In this document: positions 54,619 through 63,405 of the stretch, piece by piece | Numbering within the stretch: the first letter of the stretch is position 1 | Layout of the letters: every line of letters begins with the position of its first letter | Assembly: GCA_032334235.1 (NCBI GenBank) | Contig: JAVSGI010000005.1 | Coordinates: 1,116,001 to 1,180,000 of the forward strand | Direction of reading: 5' to 3' | Length of the DNA stretch: 64,000 nucleotides | DNA from: Paracoccaceae bacterium Fryx2 | Lineage (GTDB): Bacteria; Pseudomonadota; Alphaproteobacteria; Rhodobacterales; Rhodobacteraceae | Program-made: the position numbers and the translations under genes | The notes under the pieces: generated by a model | What the model was told of the DNA's origin: nothing | The model's input: the letters and a program-made list of their open reading frames with translations, nothing else | The model's database searches: none

Positions 54619-55531
54619 GTCTGCCTGCGACGCCCAAGGGGTGGGCGATCCGCCTGACCCAGATTCTTTCGGCCGTTCAGAACACGCACGGGCTGCCGAG
54701 GTTTCCGATCGATGTGGCGGCGCTGGCGCAGGACTTCTCGCGGCAGGTCTTTCCTGACGCTCCGATCACGATGGTCGGCGGACTAAATTTGTCCAAGGGC
54801 GTCGAAGGCATGTTGATGCCACGCCCGGGTGGATCAGGCGAATGGGGTATCATCTATAACGAAACCATCCGGTCCGCGGGACGGCGCAACTTCACGCTGG
54901 CGCATGAACTGGGCCACTACCTGCTCCACAGACGTGCCCATCCCGGCGGCCTCAAATGCACCAACCGCAACTGGCTGACTGGGATGAGGCGCGGAACAGG
55001 ATCGAAGGGGAGGCCAATACCTTCGCCTCCTACCTGTTGATGCCGCTCGATGATTTCCGTGAGCAAATCAAGGGACGGGTCATCGACATCGACGTGATGA
55101 CCGAATTGTCGGACCGCTATGCCGTGTCGCTGACCGCGGCGATCCTGAAATGGATGACCATCACCGACAAGCGCGCCATGATCGTGGTCGGCAAGGAAGG
55201 CTTCATCGACTGGGCATGGTCCAGCGAACCGTTGATCTGGTCGGGCATCTACTATGCTGCCCGTCAGACCGTGGTCGAGCTGCCAGCTGCCTCCCTGGCT
55301 GCGCAAGAGGTGGACTGGGACACCGGGCGCCACGGCCGTCTGCACCCGGCTGGCATCTGGCTTGGCGCTGAACCCGTGCACGAAATGACCGTGTTCTCAC
55401 CCGGCAACGAGATGTCGATTTCACTGCTGCTCTATCCCGACCGTGCCCCGTCGCGATGGGAGATGGCTGAACTCGAGGAAGAACCCACTCTCGACACCTT
55501 CGACAAGTTCATGAGCGGCAACGCAGGCTGA
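54600..55531 (+). pseudogene. ImmA/IrrE-family metallopeptidase with a frameshift
   Basis: The first frame (GTG 54600, or TTG 54615) gives LPATPKGWAIRLTQILSAVQ and the zinc motif LAHELGHYLLH with His102, Glu103, His106. Homology then continues in the -1 frame from about 54956: QLADWDEARNRIEGEANTFASYLLMPLDDFR, with the third-ligand-type EGEAN. The C-terminal domain runs to 55531. The switch occurs near CTCAAATGC. It may be a real mutation, a sequencing error, or programmed -1 frameshifting; no canonical slippery heptamer is seen. The intact protein would cleave a repressor, most likely the XRE protein. Confidence 0.8.
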
Positions 55532-55696
55532 TTCGCTGTGGCGATCGCCTTTGGCGGCCAACAAATCGGCAGCGATATTGCGCAGGGATACGCGGTACTT
55601 CTCATAAGCCGCGACTGTCCACAAGATACTGAAAGGCTTGTGTTTTCCGGATTTTGCGATACCTTTTGGCCATCATCCCAATCGCGAAAAGTCGCC

Positions 55697-55945
55697 ATGT
55701 CACCCACATCAGAGAGCCCGATCTCGGGGCCCAACCCCCTATGCCCTGACCGGATGTCGGCCGAGGCGCGCCTCGCGGAGATCGGCCGCGTTCTGGCGGC
55801 TGGCGTCGCTCGCCTGAACGTCGCCAGGTCCAGCGATTTATCTGCCGACGGCGGAGACAGTTTCGTGGACTTATCGCCCCGAAAGAGCGGTGGTCGTCGT
55901 GCGAAACGTATCCGCATCGGAGGAATTGATGAAGCATCACAATAG
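55697..55945 (+). CDS. Small protein of the DUF2924/recombinase module
   Basis: An 82-residue protein: SPTSESPISGPNPLCPDRMS, AEARLAEIGRVLAAGVARLN, then a polar tail. Small proteins of this type regularly precede DUF2924 genes in alphaproteobacterial islands, as I recall; function is unknown. Its end overlaps the DUF2924 start by 17 bases. Confidence 0.65.
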   Translation: MSPTSESPISGPNPLCPDRMSAEARLAEIGRVLAAGVARLNVARSSDLSADGGDSFVDLSPRKSGGRRAKRIRIGGIDEASQ

Positions 55946-56429
55946 GATATCACCCACGAAACCAGGCCAAGACCCACGCCTGGATCAGACGGTTCTGTCG
56001 CGCCTGGCCGCTTTGAAAGCCATGTCCGTGAAGGAGTTGAAGGCCGAATGGGAAAAGCTGATCGGCACCGCCGCCCCGAACAACAGCCGAGCGTTTCTGG
56101 AGCTTCGGATCGCGTATCGGCTGCAGGAGCTGACCTACGGCGGACCTGATCGCGAAACCCGCCGCATGCTTGACCTGCTGGCCGACGAGGTCGAAGGGCA
56201 CAATCGGCGCAAGCACCAGATCGCCGATCCTCGCAATCCGGTGGTGGGCACAAAGCTCATCCGCGAATGGGATGGGGTCGAGCAGACCGTCACCGTGCTG
56301 AAGGACGGTTTCGACTGGCGGGGCCGGAAATTCAAATCGCTCTCGGCCGTGGCGCGTGAGATTACCGGCACGCGTTGGAACGGATACCGCTTCTTTGGTT
56401 TGCGCGAGCGGAAACGGGAGGAAGCGTGA
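55929..56429 (+). CDS. DUF2924 protein
   Basis: A 166-residue protein starting at ATG 55929 (GGAGG five bases upstream): LSRLAALKAMSVKELKAEWEKLIG, NNSRAFLELRIAYRLQELTYGG, then GTKLIREWDGVEQTVTVLKDGFDWRGRKFKSLSAVAREITGTRWNGYRFFGL (in parts). This is the DUF2924 layout, a family found beside large serine recombinases in phages and islands; it may bind DNA or help the recombinase. Its stop shares one base with the recombinase start. Confidence 0.88.
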   Translation: MKHHNRISPTKPGQDPRLDQTVLSRLAALKAMSVKELKAEWEKLIGTAAPNNSRAFLELRIAYRLQELTYGGPDRETRRMLDLLADEVEGHNRRKHQIADPRNPVVGTKLIREWDGVEQTVTVLKDGFDWRGRKFKSLSAVAREITGTRWNGYRFFGLRERKREEA

Positions 56430-56822
56430 TGGACATCAACGCCCGCCCCAACCGCCGACTGCGCTGCGCCATCTACACACGCAAGTCGAGCGAGGAAGGG
56501 CTCGACATGGAATTCAACAGCCTCGACGCCCAGCGCGAAGCCTGCGAAGCCTACATCGTCAGCCAGCGCTCCGAGGGTTGGGTCGCCACGCGAGAGCGCT
56601 ATGACGATGGCGGGTTTTCCGGCGGCACTCTTGACCGGCCCGGACTCAAGCAGCTGCTTGCCGACATCGAGGATGGGCTGGTTGACGTCGTCGTGGTCTA
56701 CAAGATCGACCGCCTCAGCCGTTCGCTGATGGACTTTTCCAAGCTGGTCGAGGTCTTCGACCGCAATGGCGTGACCTTCGTCTCGGTAACGCAGTCTTTC
56801 AACACCACCACATCCATGGGGC
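56429..56822 (+). pseudogene. Large serine recombinase, truncated by IS256 copy C
   Basis: 131 codons remain of the catalytic domain: RCAIYTRKSSEEGLDMEFNS (catalytic Ser in TRKSS), LDAQREACEAYI, DGGFSGGTLDRPGLKQLL, VVVYKIDRLSRSLMDFSKLV and SVTQSFNTTTSMG. The sequence then enters the right end of copy C. The DNA-binding part is not elsewhere in the window. Non-functional. Confidence 0.9.
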
Positions 56823-58215
56823 GGTCGTGTCGCGAATGCTGTGGAAATTCCCTGGCGGTGTGGTCCGGGCATGTGAAGGTTCGGTTTCTCAGGCGGCTGC
56901 GTCAAGAGGTATCGGGTCGAGGGGCTGGGAAAGCGTCTCCCAGCCGTCGACCTTGCGCATCTGGATCTGGCCGGATGCCAGCAGCGCCCAGAGCAGCATC
57001 GGCACGGTCTCGGCGCAGGGCAGCACGGTCTGGGTCTTGACGCGGCGACGGAACTCCTCGTTCAGCCGTTCGATGGAGTTGGTGGTCCGGGCCGACTTCC
57101 ATTGCGAGGGATCGAGGCGGGTGAAGCTGAAGAGCCGGTCCCCTGCTTCCTCGAGGCTGTCGGCAACGGCCTTGCACTTGAGCTGCCACTTGCGCAGGAA
57201 TGCCTTGCGGCGGGTCTCGATCCCGGCGGCGGTGTCGGCGCAGATCATGTCCCGGTAGTCCTCGGTCAGCTCGTCGTGCAGGTGCCTGGGCGCGTGCGCC
57301 AGCAGGTTGCGGTGCTTGTGGACCGTGCAGCGCCGGATCGGCAGAGCCTCGCCCCACAGCGCGACCAGAGCGGCTTCAAGCCCGGGAGCGCCGTCAACAA
57401 TGACGAACTCGGGCCGCTTCAGACCGCGGGCGTCGAGGTCGTCGAGGAACTGGCGCCAGGCAGATGTGCTCTCTCCGCCCATGTTCTTGATGGATAACAA
57501 TACCTTCTGCCCGTCGCGGCGGATGCCGATCGCCGCCAGAACCGAGATGTTGGTGGCCTTGCGGTCCAGCCGGGTCCGGATCACGGTGCCGTCGAGGATC
57601 AGCCGGACGATGTCCTCTTCGGCCAGGCTGCGGGCCGACCAGGCATCCCAGTCCACCTTCACCTTGCGCCAGGCCCGGCTGACCACATCCTTGCTGACGG
57701 CGCCCTCGAACAGCCCGAACAGCGCCCGCTTGACGCGCCGGGTGTTGGTCCCGGCAAGATAGACCGCCGCGATCAGCGCCTCGGCCTTCTTCGTCAGCCG
57801 CTGGTAGCGCGGCAGCGCCTTCGAGCGCCATTCCTTAGCCTTGCCGTCCTCGTCCTCGACCCGGGCGCGGGGCACGCGCACCGTTTCGGTGCCGAAGGTG
57901 CCGGTCAGCTGCCGCTCGCGGTGCCCGTGGCGATAGCCCTTCGCCTTCTCGTCGCCGCGACCGTAGCGCATGCGGCCGAGAAACTCGGCCAGTTCCTCTT
58001 CAAACATGGTCTCGATGGTCGCGCGGACGCTCGCCCGCAGGCGCTCCTCGATCGGGTCATACCCGGTCGTGTCGGGCAGTAGCGAAAAGGCCGAGCTGTC
58101 GGTAATGTCGTTCATGGCGTGATCTCCCTGGCGGTTGGCGCCGCCGGCTGGGTGGGTTTCAGTTCACCCGGAGATTACGCCGCCTTCAAATTTCCACCAC
58201 TCCCGCGACACCACC
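56823..58215 (-). mobile_element. IS256-family element, copy C (intact transposase)
   Basis: About 1.39 kb with ends GGTCGTGTCGCG (56823) and, inward from 58215, GGTGGTGTCGCG. It cut the serine recombinase gene. It is head-to-head with copy D across the fic gene. Flanks do not match as a target duplication. Confidence 0.92.
56889..58115 (-). CDS. IS256-family transposase (copy C)
   Basis: A 408-residue mutator-type DDE transposase: MFEEELAEFLGRMRYGR, HGHRERQLTGTFGTETVRVPRAR, LDGTVIRTRLD (D), FVIVDGAPGLEAAL (D), RCTVHKHRNLLAHAP, and TTNSIERLNEEFRRRVKTQ (E). It differs from copy D at a handful of positions (for example NSIER/NAIER). The leader from the element end to ATG holds a perfect GGGAG ribosome-binding site. 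Both frames are intact, so it can probably still transpose. Confidence 0.95.
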   Translation of the reverse strand: MNDITDSSAFSLLPDTTGYDPIEERLRASVRATIETMFEEELAEFLGRMRYGRGDEKAKGYRHGHRERQLTGTFGTETVRVPRARVEDEDGKAKEWRSKALPRYQRLTKKAEALIAAVYLAGTNTRRVKRALFGLFEGAVSKDVVSRAWRKVKVDWDAWSARSLAEEDIVRLILDGTVIRTRLDRKATNISVLAAIGIRRDGQKVLLSIKNMGGESTSAWRQFLDDLDARGLKRPEFVIVDGAPGLEAALVALWGEALPIRRCTVHKHRNLLAHAPRHLHDELTEDYRDMICADTAAGIETRRKAFLRKWQLKCKAVADSLEEAGDRLFSFTRLDPSQWKSARTTNSIERLNEEFRRRVKTQTVLPCAETVPMLLWALLASGQIQMRKVDGWETLSQPLDPIPLDAAA

Positions 58216-58383
58216 TGTCGTGCCAAAGGGGTTCATGAGAAATCCGAACAGTGGTCTTTGTTGCAACCGAATCAATAGTATGTGCCCTGTACCCTATTCC
58301 AGCCAGCTTGTGCTTTGGCAGCTGGTGGCTGCAACCTTGTTTCCGTGCCAGCAATCATGTGGATCGTTGCGGAGATTGGCCGC

Positions 58384-58451
58384 CATAATCTCCGCATGTC
58401 TTGCGGCGTTATGCCTTGCGGATGCGGTGAATGGCATGCATAATCGCCGCA
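58384..58451. promoter_or_regulatory. Three copies of a CATAAYSYCCGCA motif before fic
   Basis: CATAATCTCCGCA (58384-58396), CATAACGCCGCA inverted (58402-58413) and CATAATCGCCGCA (58439-58451) lie within 70 bases upstream of the fic ATG. The last is 19 bases from the start codon. They look like binding sites for a regulator, possibly Fic's own C-terminal winged helix. Confidence 0.5.
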
Positions 58452-58469
58452 CTTAGCGCGGAGTTTAGG

Positions 58470-59567
58470 ATGTACATCTGGGAAAGGCCGGACTGGCCGA
58501 CGCTGACCTGGCGCGATGCGAGCATCGCGACACCGCTTGCGGCAGTGCGGCACGATCAAGGTCGCCTGATCGGCCGGATGGAATCACTTGGATTCAAGCT
58601 GCGCGAAGAAGCCGTGCTGCAGACCCTCACACAGGATGTGCTCAAGACCAGCGAGATCGAAGGCGAGGCGCTGGACGCCACACAGGTCCGGTCATCGCTC
58701 GCCCGCCGTCTTGGCATCGACATCGGGGCCCTGCCCCCGACCGATCGCAACGTCGAGGGCATCGTCGAGGTGATGCTAGATGCGACCCGGAATTACACGG
58801 CACTCTTGACGGCGGAGCGTCTGTTCGGCTGGCATGCCGCCCTGTTCCCCACCGGGCGCAGCGGCATGACACGCATCCGCGTCGGCGATTGGCGCGACGA
58901 CAGTTCGGGGCCCATGCAGGTGGTGTCGGGACCGGTCGGCCGAGAGCGCGTCCACTTCGCGGCCCCTCCAGCCGACAGGGTCGCGGCGGAGATGGGCGCG
59001 TTCCTGACATGGTTCAACGCGCCGCTGGCCACCGATCCGGTGATCAAGGCGGCCCTGGCGCATCTGTGGTTCGTGACGATCCACCCGTTCGAGGATGGCA
59101 ACGGCCGGATCGCCCGCGCTATCGCTGATCTTGCGCTTGCACGATCCGAGGGCAGCCCGCAGCGGTTCTACAGCATGTCGGCGCAGATCCGGGTGGAGCG
59201 GTCAGACTATTATGATGAGCTGGAGCGCACCCAGAAGGCGGCGACGGATGTGACGGAATGGCTGACCTGGTTCCTTTCCTGCCTTGGTCGGACAATTCAT
59301 GGCGCCGATGGCGTCCTGGCAGCAGTTATCGCCAAGGCCCAGTTCTGGGAACGCGCCGCAGCACTGGCGCTGAACGAACGCCAGATCAGGATCCTGAACA
59401 GACTGCTTGACGGCTTCGAGGGCAAGATGACATCGTCCAAATGGGCGACCATCGCGAAGTGCTCTCAAGACACCGCGAACCGCGATATCGCGGCGTTGCT
59501 GAATCTGGGGCTTCTTCGCAAAGGGGAAGCTGGTGGCCGCAGCACAAGCTACGAGCTGGTGATTTGA
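58470..59567 (+). CDS. Fic family protein (DUF4172 N-terminus)
   Basis: A 365-residue Fic protein that would transfer AMP (or another nucleotide part) to a target protein. It starts at ATG 58470 (YIWERPDWPTLTWRD, the DUF4172 start). The inhibitory motif TSEIEG (Thr60..Glu64-Gly65) marks a class II Fic with N-terminal autoinhibition. The active site is HPFEDGNGRIAR with His205. A C-terminal winged-helix region (SSKWATIAKCSQDTANRDIAALLNLGLL) could bind DNA. It is alone between IS256 copies C and D, with its own repeat-rich promoter. Confidence 0.93.
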   Translation: MYIWERPDWPTLTWRDASIATPLAAVRHDQGRLIGRMESLGFKLREEAVLQTLTQDVLKTSEIEGEALDATQVRSSLARRLGIDIGALPPTDRNVEGIVEVMLDATRNYTALLTAERLFGWHAALFPTGRSGMTRIRVGDWRDDSSGPMQVVSGPVGRERVHFAAPPADRVAAEMGAFLTWFNAPLATDPVIKAALAHLWFVTIHPFEDGNGRIARAIADLALARSEGSPQRFYSMSAQIRVERSDYYDELERTQKAATDVTEWLTWFLSCLGRTIHGADGVLAAVIAKAQFWERAAALALNERQIRILNRLLDGFEGKMTSSKWATIAKCSQDTANRDIAALLNLGLLRKGEAGGRSTSYELVI

Positions 59568-59645
59568 CGACCACGCGCGCCCGCCAGTAAGCGTCCGGCC
59601 TGACCGCTCTGCCGCGTTCTGATAGTGCCGGTTAGTGTCCACCAA

Positions 59646-61032
59646 GGTGGTGTCGCGGGAGTGGTGGAAATTTGAAGGCGGCGTAATCTCCGGGTGAACT
59701 GAAACCCACCCAGCCGGCGGCGCCAACCGCCAGGGAGATCACGCCATGAACGACATTACCGACAGCTCGGCCTTTTCGCTACTGCCCGACACGACCGGGT
59801 ATGACCCGATCGAGGAGCGCCTGCGGGCAAGCGTCCGCGCGACCATCGAGACCATGTTTGAAGAGGAACTGGCCGAGTTTCTCGGCCGCATGCGCTACGG
59901 TCGCGGCGACGAGAAGGCGAAGGGCTATCGCCACGGGCACCGCGAGCGGCAGCTGACCGGCACCTTCGGCACCGAAACGGTGCGCGTGCCCCGCGCCCGG
60001 GTCGAGGACGAGGACGGCAAGGCTAAGGAATGGCGCTCGAAGGCGCTGCCGCGCTACCAGCGGCTGACGAAGAAGGCCGAGGCGCTGATCGCGGCGGTCT
60101 ATCTTGCCGGGACCAACACCCGGCGCGTCAAGCGGGCGCTGTTCGGGCTGTTCGAGGGCGCCGTCAGCAAGGATGTGGTCAGCCGGGCCTGGCGCAAGGT
60201 GAAGGTGGATTGGGATGCCTGGTCGGCCCGCAGCCTGGCCGACGAGGACATCGTCCGGCTGATCCTCGACGGCACCGTGATCCGGACCCGGCTGGACCGC
60301 AAGGCCACCAACATCTCGGTGCTGGCGGCGATCGGCATCCGCCGCGACGGGCAGAAGGTATTGTTATCCATCAAGAACATGGGCGGAGAGAGCACATCTG
60401 CCTGGCGCCAGTTCCTCGACGACCTTGATGCCCGCGGTCTGAAGCGGCCCGAATTCGTCATCGTCGATGGCGCTCCCGGGCTTGAAGCCGCTCTGGTCGC
60501 GCTCTGGGGCGAGGCTCTGCCGATCCGGCGCTGCACGGTCCACAAGCACCGAAACCTGCTGGCGCACGCGCCCAGGCACCTGCACGACGAGCTGACCGAG
60601 GACTACCGCGACATGATCTGCGCCGACACCGCCGCCGGGATCGAGACCCGCCGCAAGGCATTCCTGCGCAAGTGGCAGCTCAAGTGCAAGGCCGTTGCCG
60701 ACAGCCTTGAAGAAGCAGGGGACCGGCTCTTCAGCTTCACCCGCCTCGATCCCTCGCAATGGAAGTCGGCCCGGACCACCAACGCCATCGAACGGCTGAA
60801 CGAGGAGTTCCGTCGCCGCGTCAAGACCCAGACCGTGCTGCCCTGCGCCGAGACCGTGCCGATGCTGCTCTGGGCGCTGCTGGCATCCGGTCAGATCCAG
60901 ATGCGCAAGGTCGACGGCTGGGAGACGCTTTCCCAGCCCCTCGACCCGATACCTCTTGACGCAGCCGTCTGAGAAACCGAACCTTCACATGCCCGGACCA
61001 CACCGCCAGGGAATTTCCACAGCATTCGCGAC
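59646..61032 (+). mobile_element. IS256-family element, copy D (intact transposase)
   Basis: About 1.39 kb; left end GGTGGTGTCGCG. The right end stops at CGCGAC and goes straight into an IS21 istA sequence, lacking the last six bases seen in copies A-C. It is inserted in, or joined to, an istA gene at codons GWEKGQ. Confidence 0.9.
59746..60972 (+). CDS. IS256-family transposase (copy D)
   Basis: A 408-residue mutator-type transposase almost identical to copy C, with the same catalytic blocks (LDGTVIRTRLD, VDGAPGLEAAL, NAIERLNEEFRRR). Its last residue is Val instead of Ala. The start and its GGGAG site are as in copy C. It reads away from fic and copy C. Confidence 0.95.
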   Translation: MNDITDSSAFSLLPDTTGYDPIEERLRASVRATIETMFEEELAEFLGRMRYGRGDEKAKGYRHGHRERQLTGTFGTETVRVPRARVEDEDGKAKEWRSKALPRYQRLTKKAEALIAAVYLAGTNTRRVKRALFGLFEGAVSKDVVSRAWRKVKVDWDAWSARSLADEDIVRLILDGTVIRTRLDRKATNISVLAAIGIRRDGQKVLLSIKNMGGESTSAWRQFLDDLDARGLKRPEFVIVDGAPGLEAALVALWGEALPIRRCTVHKHRNLLAHAPRHLHDELTEDYRDMICADTAAGIETRRKAFLRKWQLKCKAVADSLEEAGDRLFSFTRLDPSQWKSARTTNAIERLNEEFRRRVKTQTVLPCAETVPMLLWALLASGQIQMRKVDGWETLSQPLDPIPLDAAV

Positions 61033-61287
61033 CTGGCCCTTCTCCCAGCCTGAGGCGGGTGTGCAGGCGACAGGTTGGACAAGGTAATGGCTGCACATCT
61101 GCAGAAAGCGGCGGTTGTAGTGCCGGTCCTTCCCGGTGAAGACCGCCTCCACAGCCGTCTTCATGTTGTCGTAGATGCCTCGCGTGCAGGTGCCCCTGAA
61201 GAAGGCGAACGCCCGGTCATGCGCGTCAAAAACCATCTCCTGGCTCTCGCGCATGTAGGCCCGCACGAACATCATCCGGCTGTGGCA
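61033..61287 (-). pseudogene. Internal fragment of an IS21 IstA transposase
   Basis: About 80 codons: SRMMFVRAYMRESQEMVFDA, HDRAFAFFRGTCTRGIYDNM, then KTAVEAVFTGKDRHYNRRFLQ and HYLVQPVACTPASGWEKGQ. This is the catalytic-core region of IstA. It is cut on one side by copy D and on the other by an IS5-type remnant near 61288. A stop (TGA) interrupts the upstream frame. Confidence 0.85.
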
Positions 61288-61289
61288 CA

Positions 61290-61651
61290 GTCAGAAGGTG
61301 GATTCGCTGCTGACAAGGACGAACACGGCGAGGGACGTCTGGGCCGATGCCGCCTACCACTCGGCCGAGATCGAGACGAAACTGCAGACCGCCGGCCTGC
61401 GGAGCCGGATCCACCGAAAGGGGCAGCGGAACCGCCCTATCGGCGAGCGCGGCAATTAGGGCAACCGGACGAAATCCAGCATCCGGGTGCGGGTCGAGCA
61501 CGGCTTCGGCGCTCAGGCCAACGACATGGGTGGCGTGATCGAGCGCACGATCAGCCTGGGACGGGCGAAGGTGAAGATCGGCTTTAAGAACCTCGCCTAC
61601 AACATGCGACGTCTCGGCCAGCTGCGGCGGTTGCACCCGAACCCGGCATGA
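61290..61651 (+). pseudogene. C-terminal remnant of an IS5-family transposase
   Basis: The plus-strand frame reads VWADAAYHSAEIETKLQTAG, LRSRIHRKGQRNRPIGERGN, an internal TAG at 61457, then TKSSIRVRVEHGFGAQ (catalytic Glu) and VKIGFKNLAYNMRRLGQL. The N-terminal half is absent. It is dead. Confidence 0.8.
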
Positions 61652-61811
61652 CCATGGCTCCACGGGGCGTCCGGCTCCGTGGTCGGCTGCCGACCGGACC
61701 GCCCTGTGCGGCACCCTCAACACCAGCAGTTCGCAGACTGCCTCGACGGTCGCCTGAACTCCGCCGTCATCTACCCGTTCTGTGCCGCGGGACCCGATTG
61801 ATAGAGGTGCC

Positions 61812-63113
61812 CTACAGATAGTGCAGATTGGCCTGCAGAATGGTCTCAAGTGCAATCGGATCTATTCCGATAAAAAAGATCGAATTATCTTCTCCCAAGT
61901 CGAGCAAAGTGCCACCGTTGAATTCGGTAATGCGAGCCACGAGGCCACTGGCATCGAGATCTACAAGGCCATTTATCCGGGTCGTGATGTACAGATCGTC
62001 CTCGGCAGTAAAATCTGTGATAACATCGTTTCCATGCTGGCTGCGGAACTCAAAAATATCTGATCCGGCACCTCCCGTTAGGACATCGGTGCCAGCGCCA
62101 CCGTTTAGTCTGTCATCGCCATCGCCGCCATAGACCAGGTCGTCGCCACGGCCGCCATGTATCCAGTCATTGCCGCCCTCGCCATAGATCACGTCGTCGC
62201 CGCGGCCAAGGTCATCGATGGCTGCAACAAAGTCATCACCGTCCCCCAAGAAGATCGTATCATCACCGTGTCCACCATCAACATGGTCGTTGTCGGCACC
62301 GGCCCGGATCACGTCGTTGCCAGACCCACCATAAAGAGAGTCCCGGCCATCGCCACCGTTGATCAGATCGTCTCCTGCATCGCCGTAAAGCGCGTTGCGC
62401 CCCTCACCGCCGAACAGAACGTCGTCTCCGGCACCGCCCCAGATTATATCGTTGCCGGCACCGCCATCAAGCTGGTCGGCTCCGTTGTCCCCACGCAAGG
62501 TGTCATTGCCGACCCCGCCGAACAGACGGTCATCTCCATCTTGGCCGCGCAGGGAGTCGTTACCCGCGTCGCCGTAGAGGATGTCCGTTCCGAACGACCC
62601 TTCCAGGATATCGTTTCCGTCGCCGCCGTACATCTCGTCCGTGGCAAGGCGCTTTTCGTCCCGCCAAAGACCAAAATCCTCGGTCCCGTTCTCGTAAGTC
62701 GACCAGCGGACATCAAGAATATCATCGCCTGCTCCCCCGAGAAGAAGGTTTGATCCGCCGCCGCCATGCAGTGTATCGTTGTCGTCGTCGCCAGTCAGAA
62801 CGTCATTGTCAGCGCCGCCCAACAGCTGATCGTTCCCTGCGCCACCACGCAGAAAATCAAAGCCGGTGCCGCCAAAAATCAGGTCATCTCCCCCGCCACC
62901 ACTCAGGAAATCATTGCCGCCTTTCCCCTCCATCCTGTCTGAAAAATCGGTTCCAAAAAAGACATCTCCGGACTCTGAGCCGGTAAACCAGATGAGTTGT
63001 GCGGTAATGGAGTTGGGAACCGCCGTTACGGCAGCGTTAGAGCGTTCAGACTTGACCGCGGCATTACTCATCTCGTCGCTCACAATTGGCGATACAGATG
63101 CATGCATGGACAC
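61812..63113 (-). CDS. RTX calcium-binding repeat protein
   Basis: A 433-residue protein. After about 45 residues without a signal peptide it consists of RTX nonapeptide repeats (GGxGxDxUx), for example GGNDFLSGGGGDDLIFGGTG, GGAGNDIIWGGAGDDVLFGG and GRGDDLVYGGDGDDRLNGGA, broken once by WSTYENGTEDFGLWRDEKRL. The C-terminus is SDIFEFRSQHGNDVITDFTA plus a hydrophobic end, typical of type I secretion signals. It would fold on Ca2+ outside the cell. No enzymatic domain is seen. Divergent from a second RTX gene. Secretion genes are not in the window. Confidence 0.92.
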   Translation of the reverse strand: MSMHASVSPIVSDEMSNAAVKSERSNAAVTAVPNSITAQLIWFTGSESGDVFFGTDFSDRMEGKGGNDFLSGGGGDDLIFGGTGFDFLRGGAGNDQLLGGADNDVLTGDDDNDTLHGGGGSNLLLGGAGDDILDVRWSTYENGTEDFGLWRDEKRLATDEMYGGDGNDILEGSFGTDILYGDAGNDSLRGQDGDDRLFGGVGNDTLRGDNGADQLDGGAGNDIIWGGAGDDVLFGGEGRNALYGDAGDDLINGGDGRDSLYGGSGNDVIRAGADNDHVDGGHGDDTIFLGDGDDFVAAIDDLGRGDDVIYGEGGNDWIHGGRGDDLVYGGDGDDRLNGGAGTDVLTGGAGSDIFEFRSQHGNDVITDFTAEDDLYITTRINGLVDLDASGLVARITEFNGGTLLDLGEDNSIFFIGIDPIALETILQANLHYL

Positions 63114-63405
63114 TCTCCATCTTATGAACAGTTACGTCTTTCTTCCAATTGGTCTTTCAAATCAGCCCTACGCTTGCACTGAGTTGCAGATTTGCGTTCT
63201 ACTTTTGCCTGATCAATGGCCATAAACCAAGCAATTTTCCAGATCGAATGATCCTACATCATTAGAATTTTGCCCATATTATTAAGAAATTGCCTTCAAT
63301 TGCGGATCGTTTCGGTAAAATTCGAGGGGCCATCTTAGTAATTCAGCAAGGATTTGCGATGCAAAGATCAGTGGGTGCAGAGGCTGTTTACTTGGAGAAA
63401 TACAC
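63114..63405. other. AT-rich divergent promoter region between two RTX genes
   Basis: About 290 bases, clearly AT-richer than the rest of the window (for example AGAATTTTGCCCATATTATT). It should hold promoters for both RTX genes. No clear palindrome was found. Confidence 0.55.

Noticed and set aside
55538-56253. Minus-strand open frame of about 270 codons opposite the DUF2924 gene
   Set aside because: No family features and low-complexity composition; the plus strand has a good ribosome-binding site and DUF2924 motifs.
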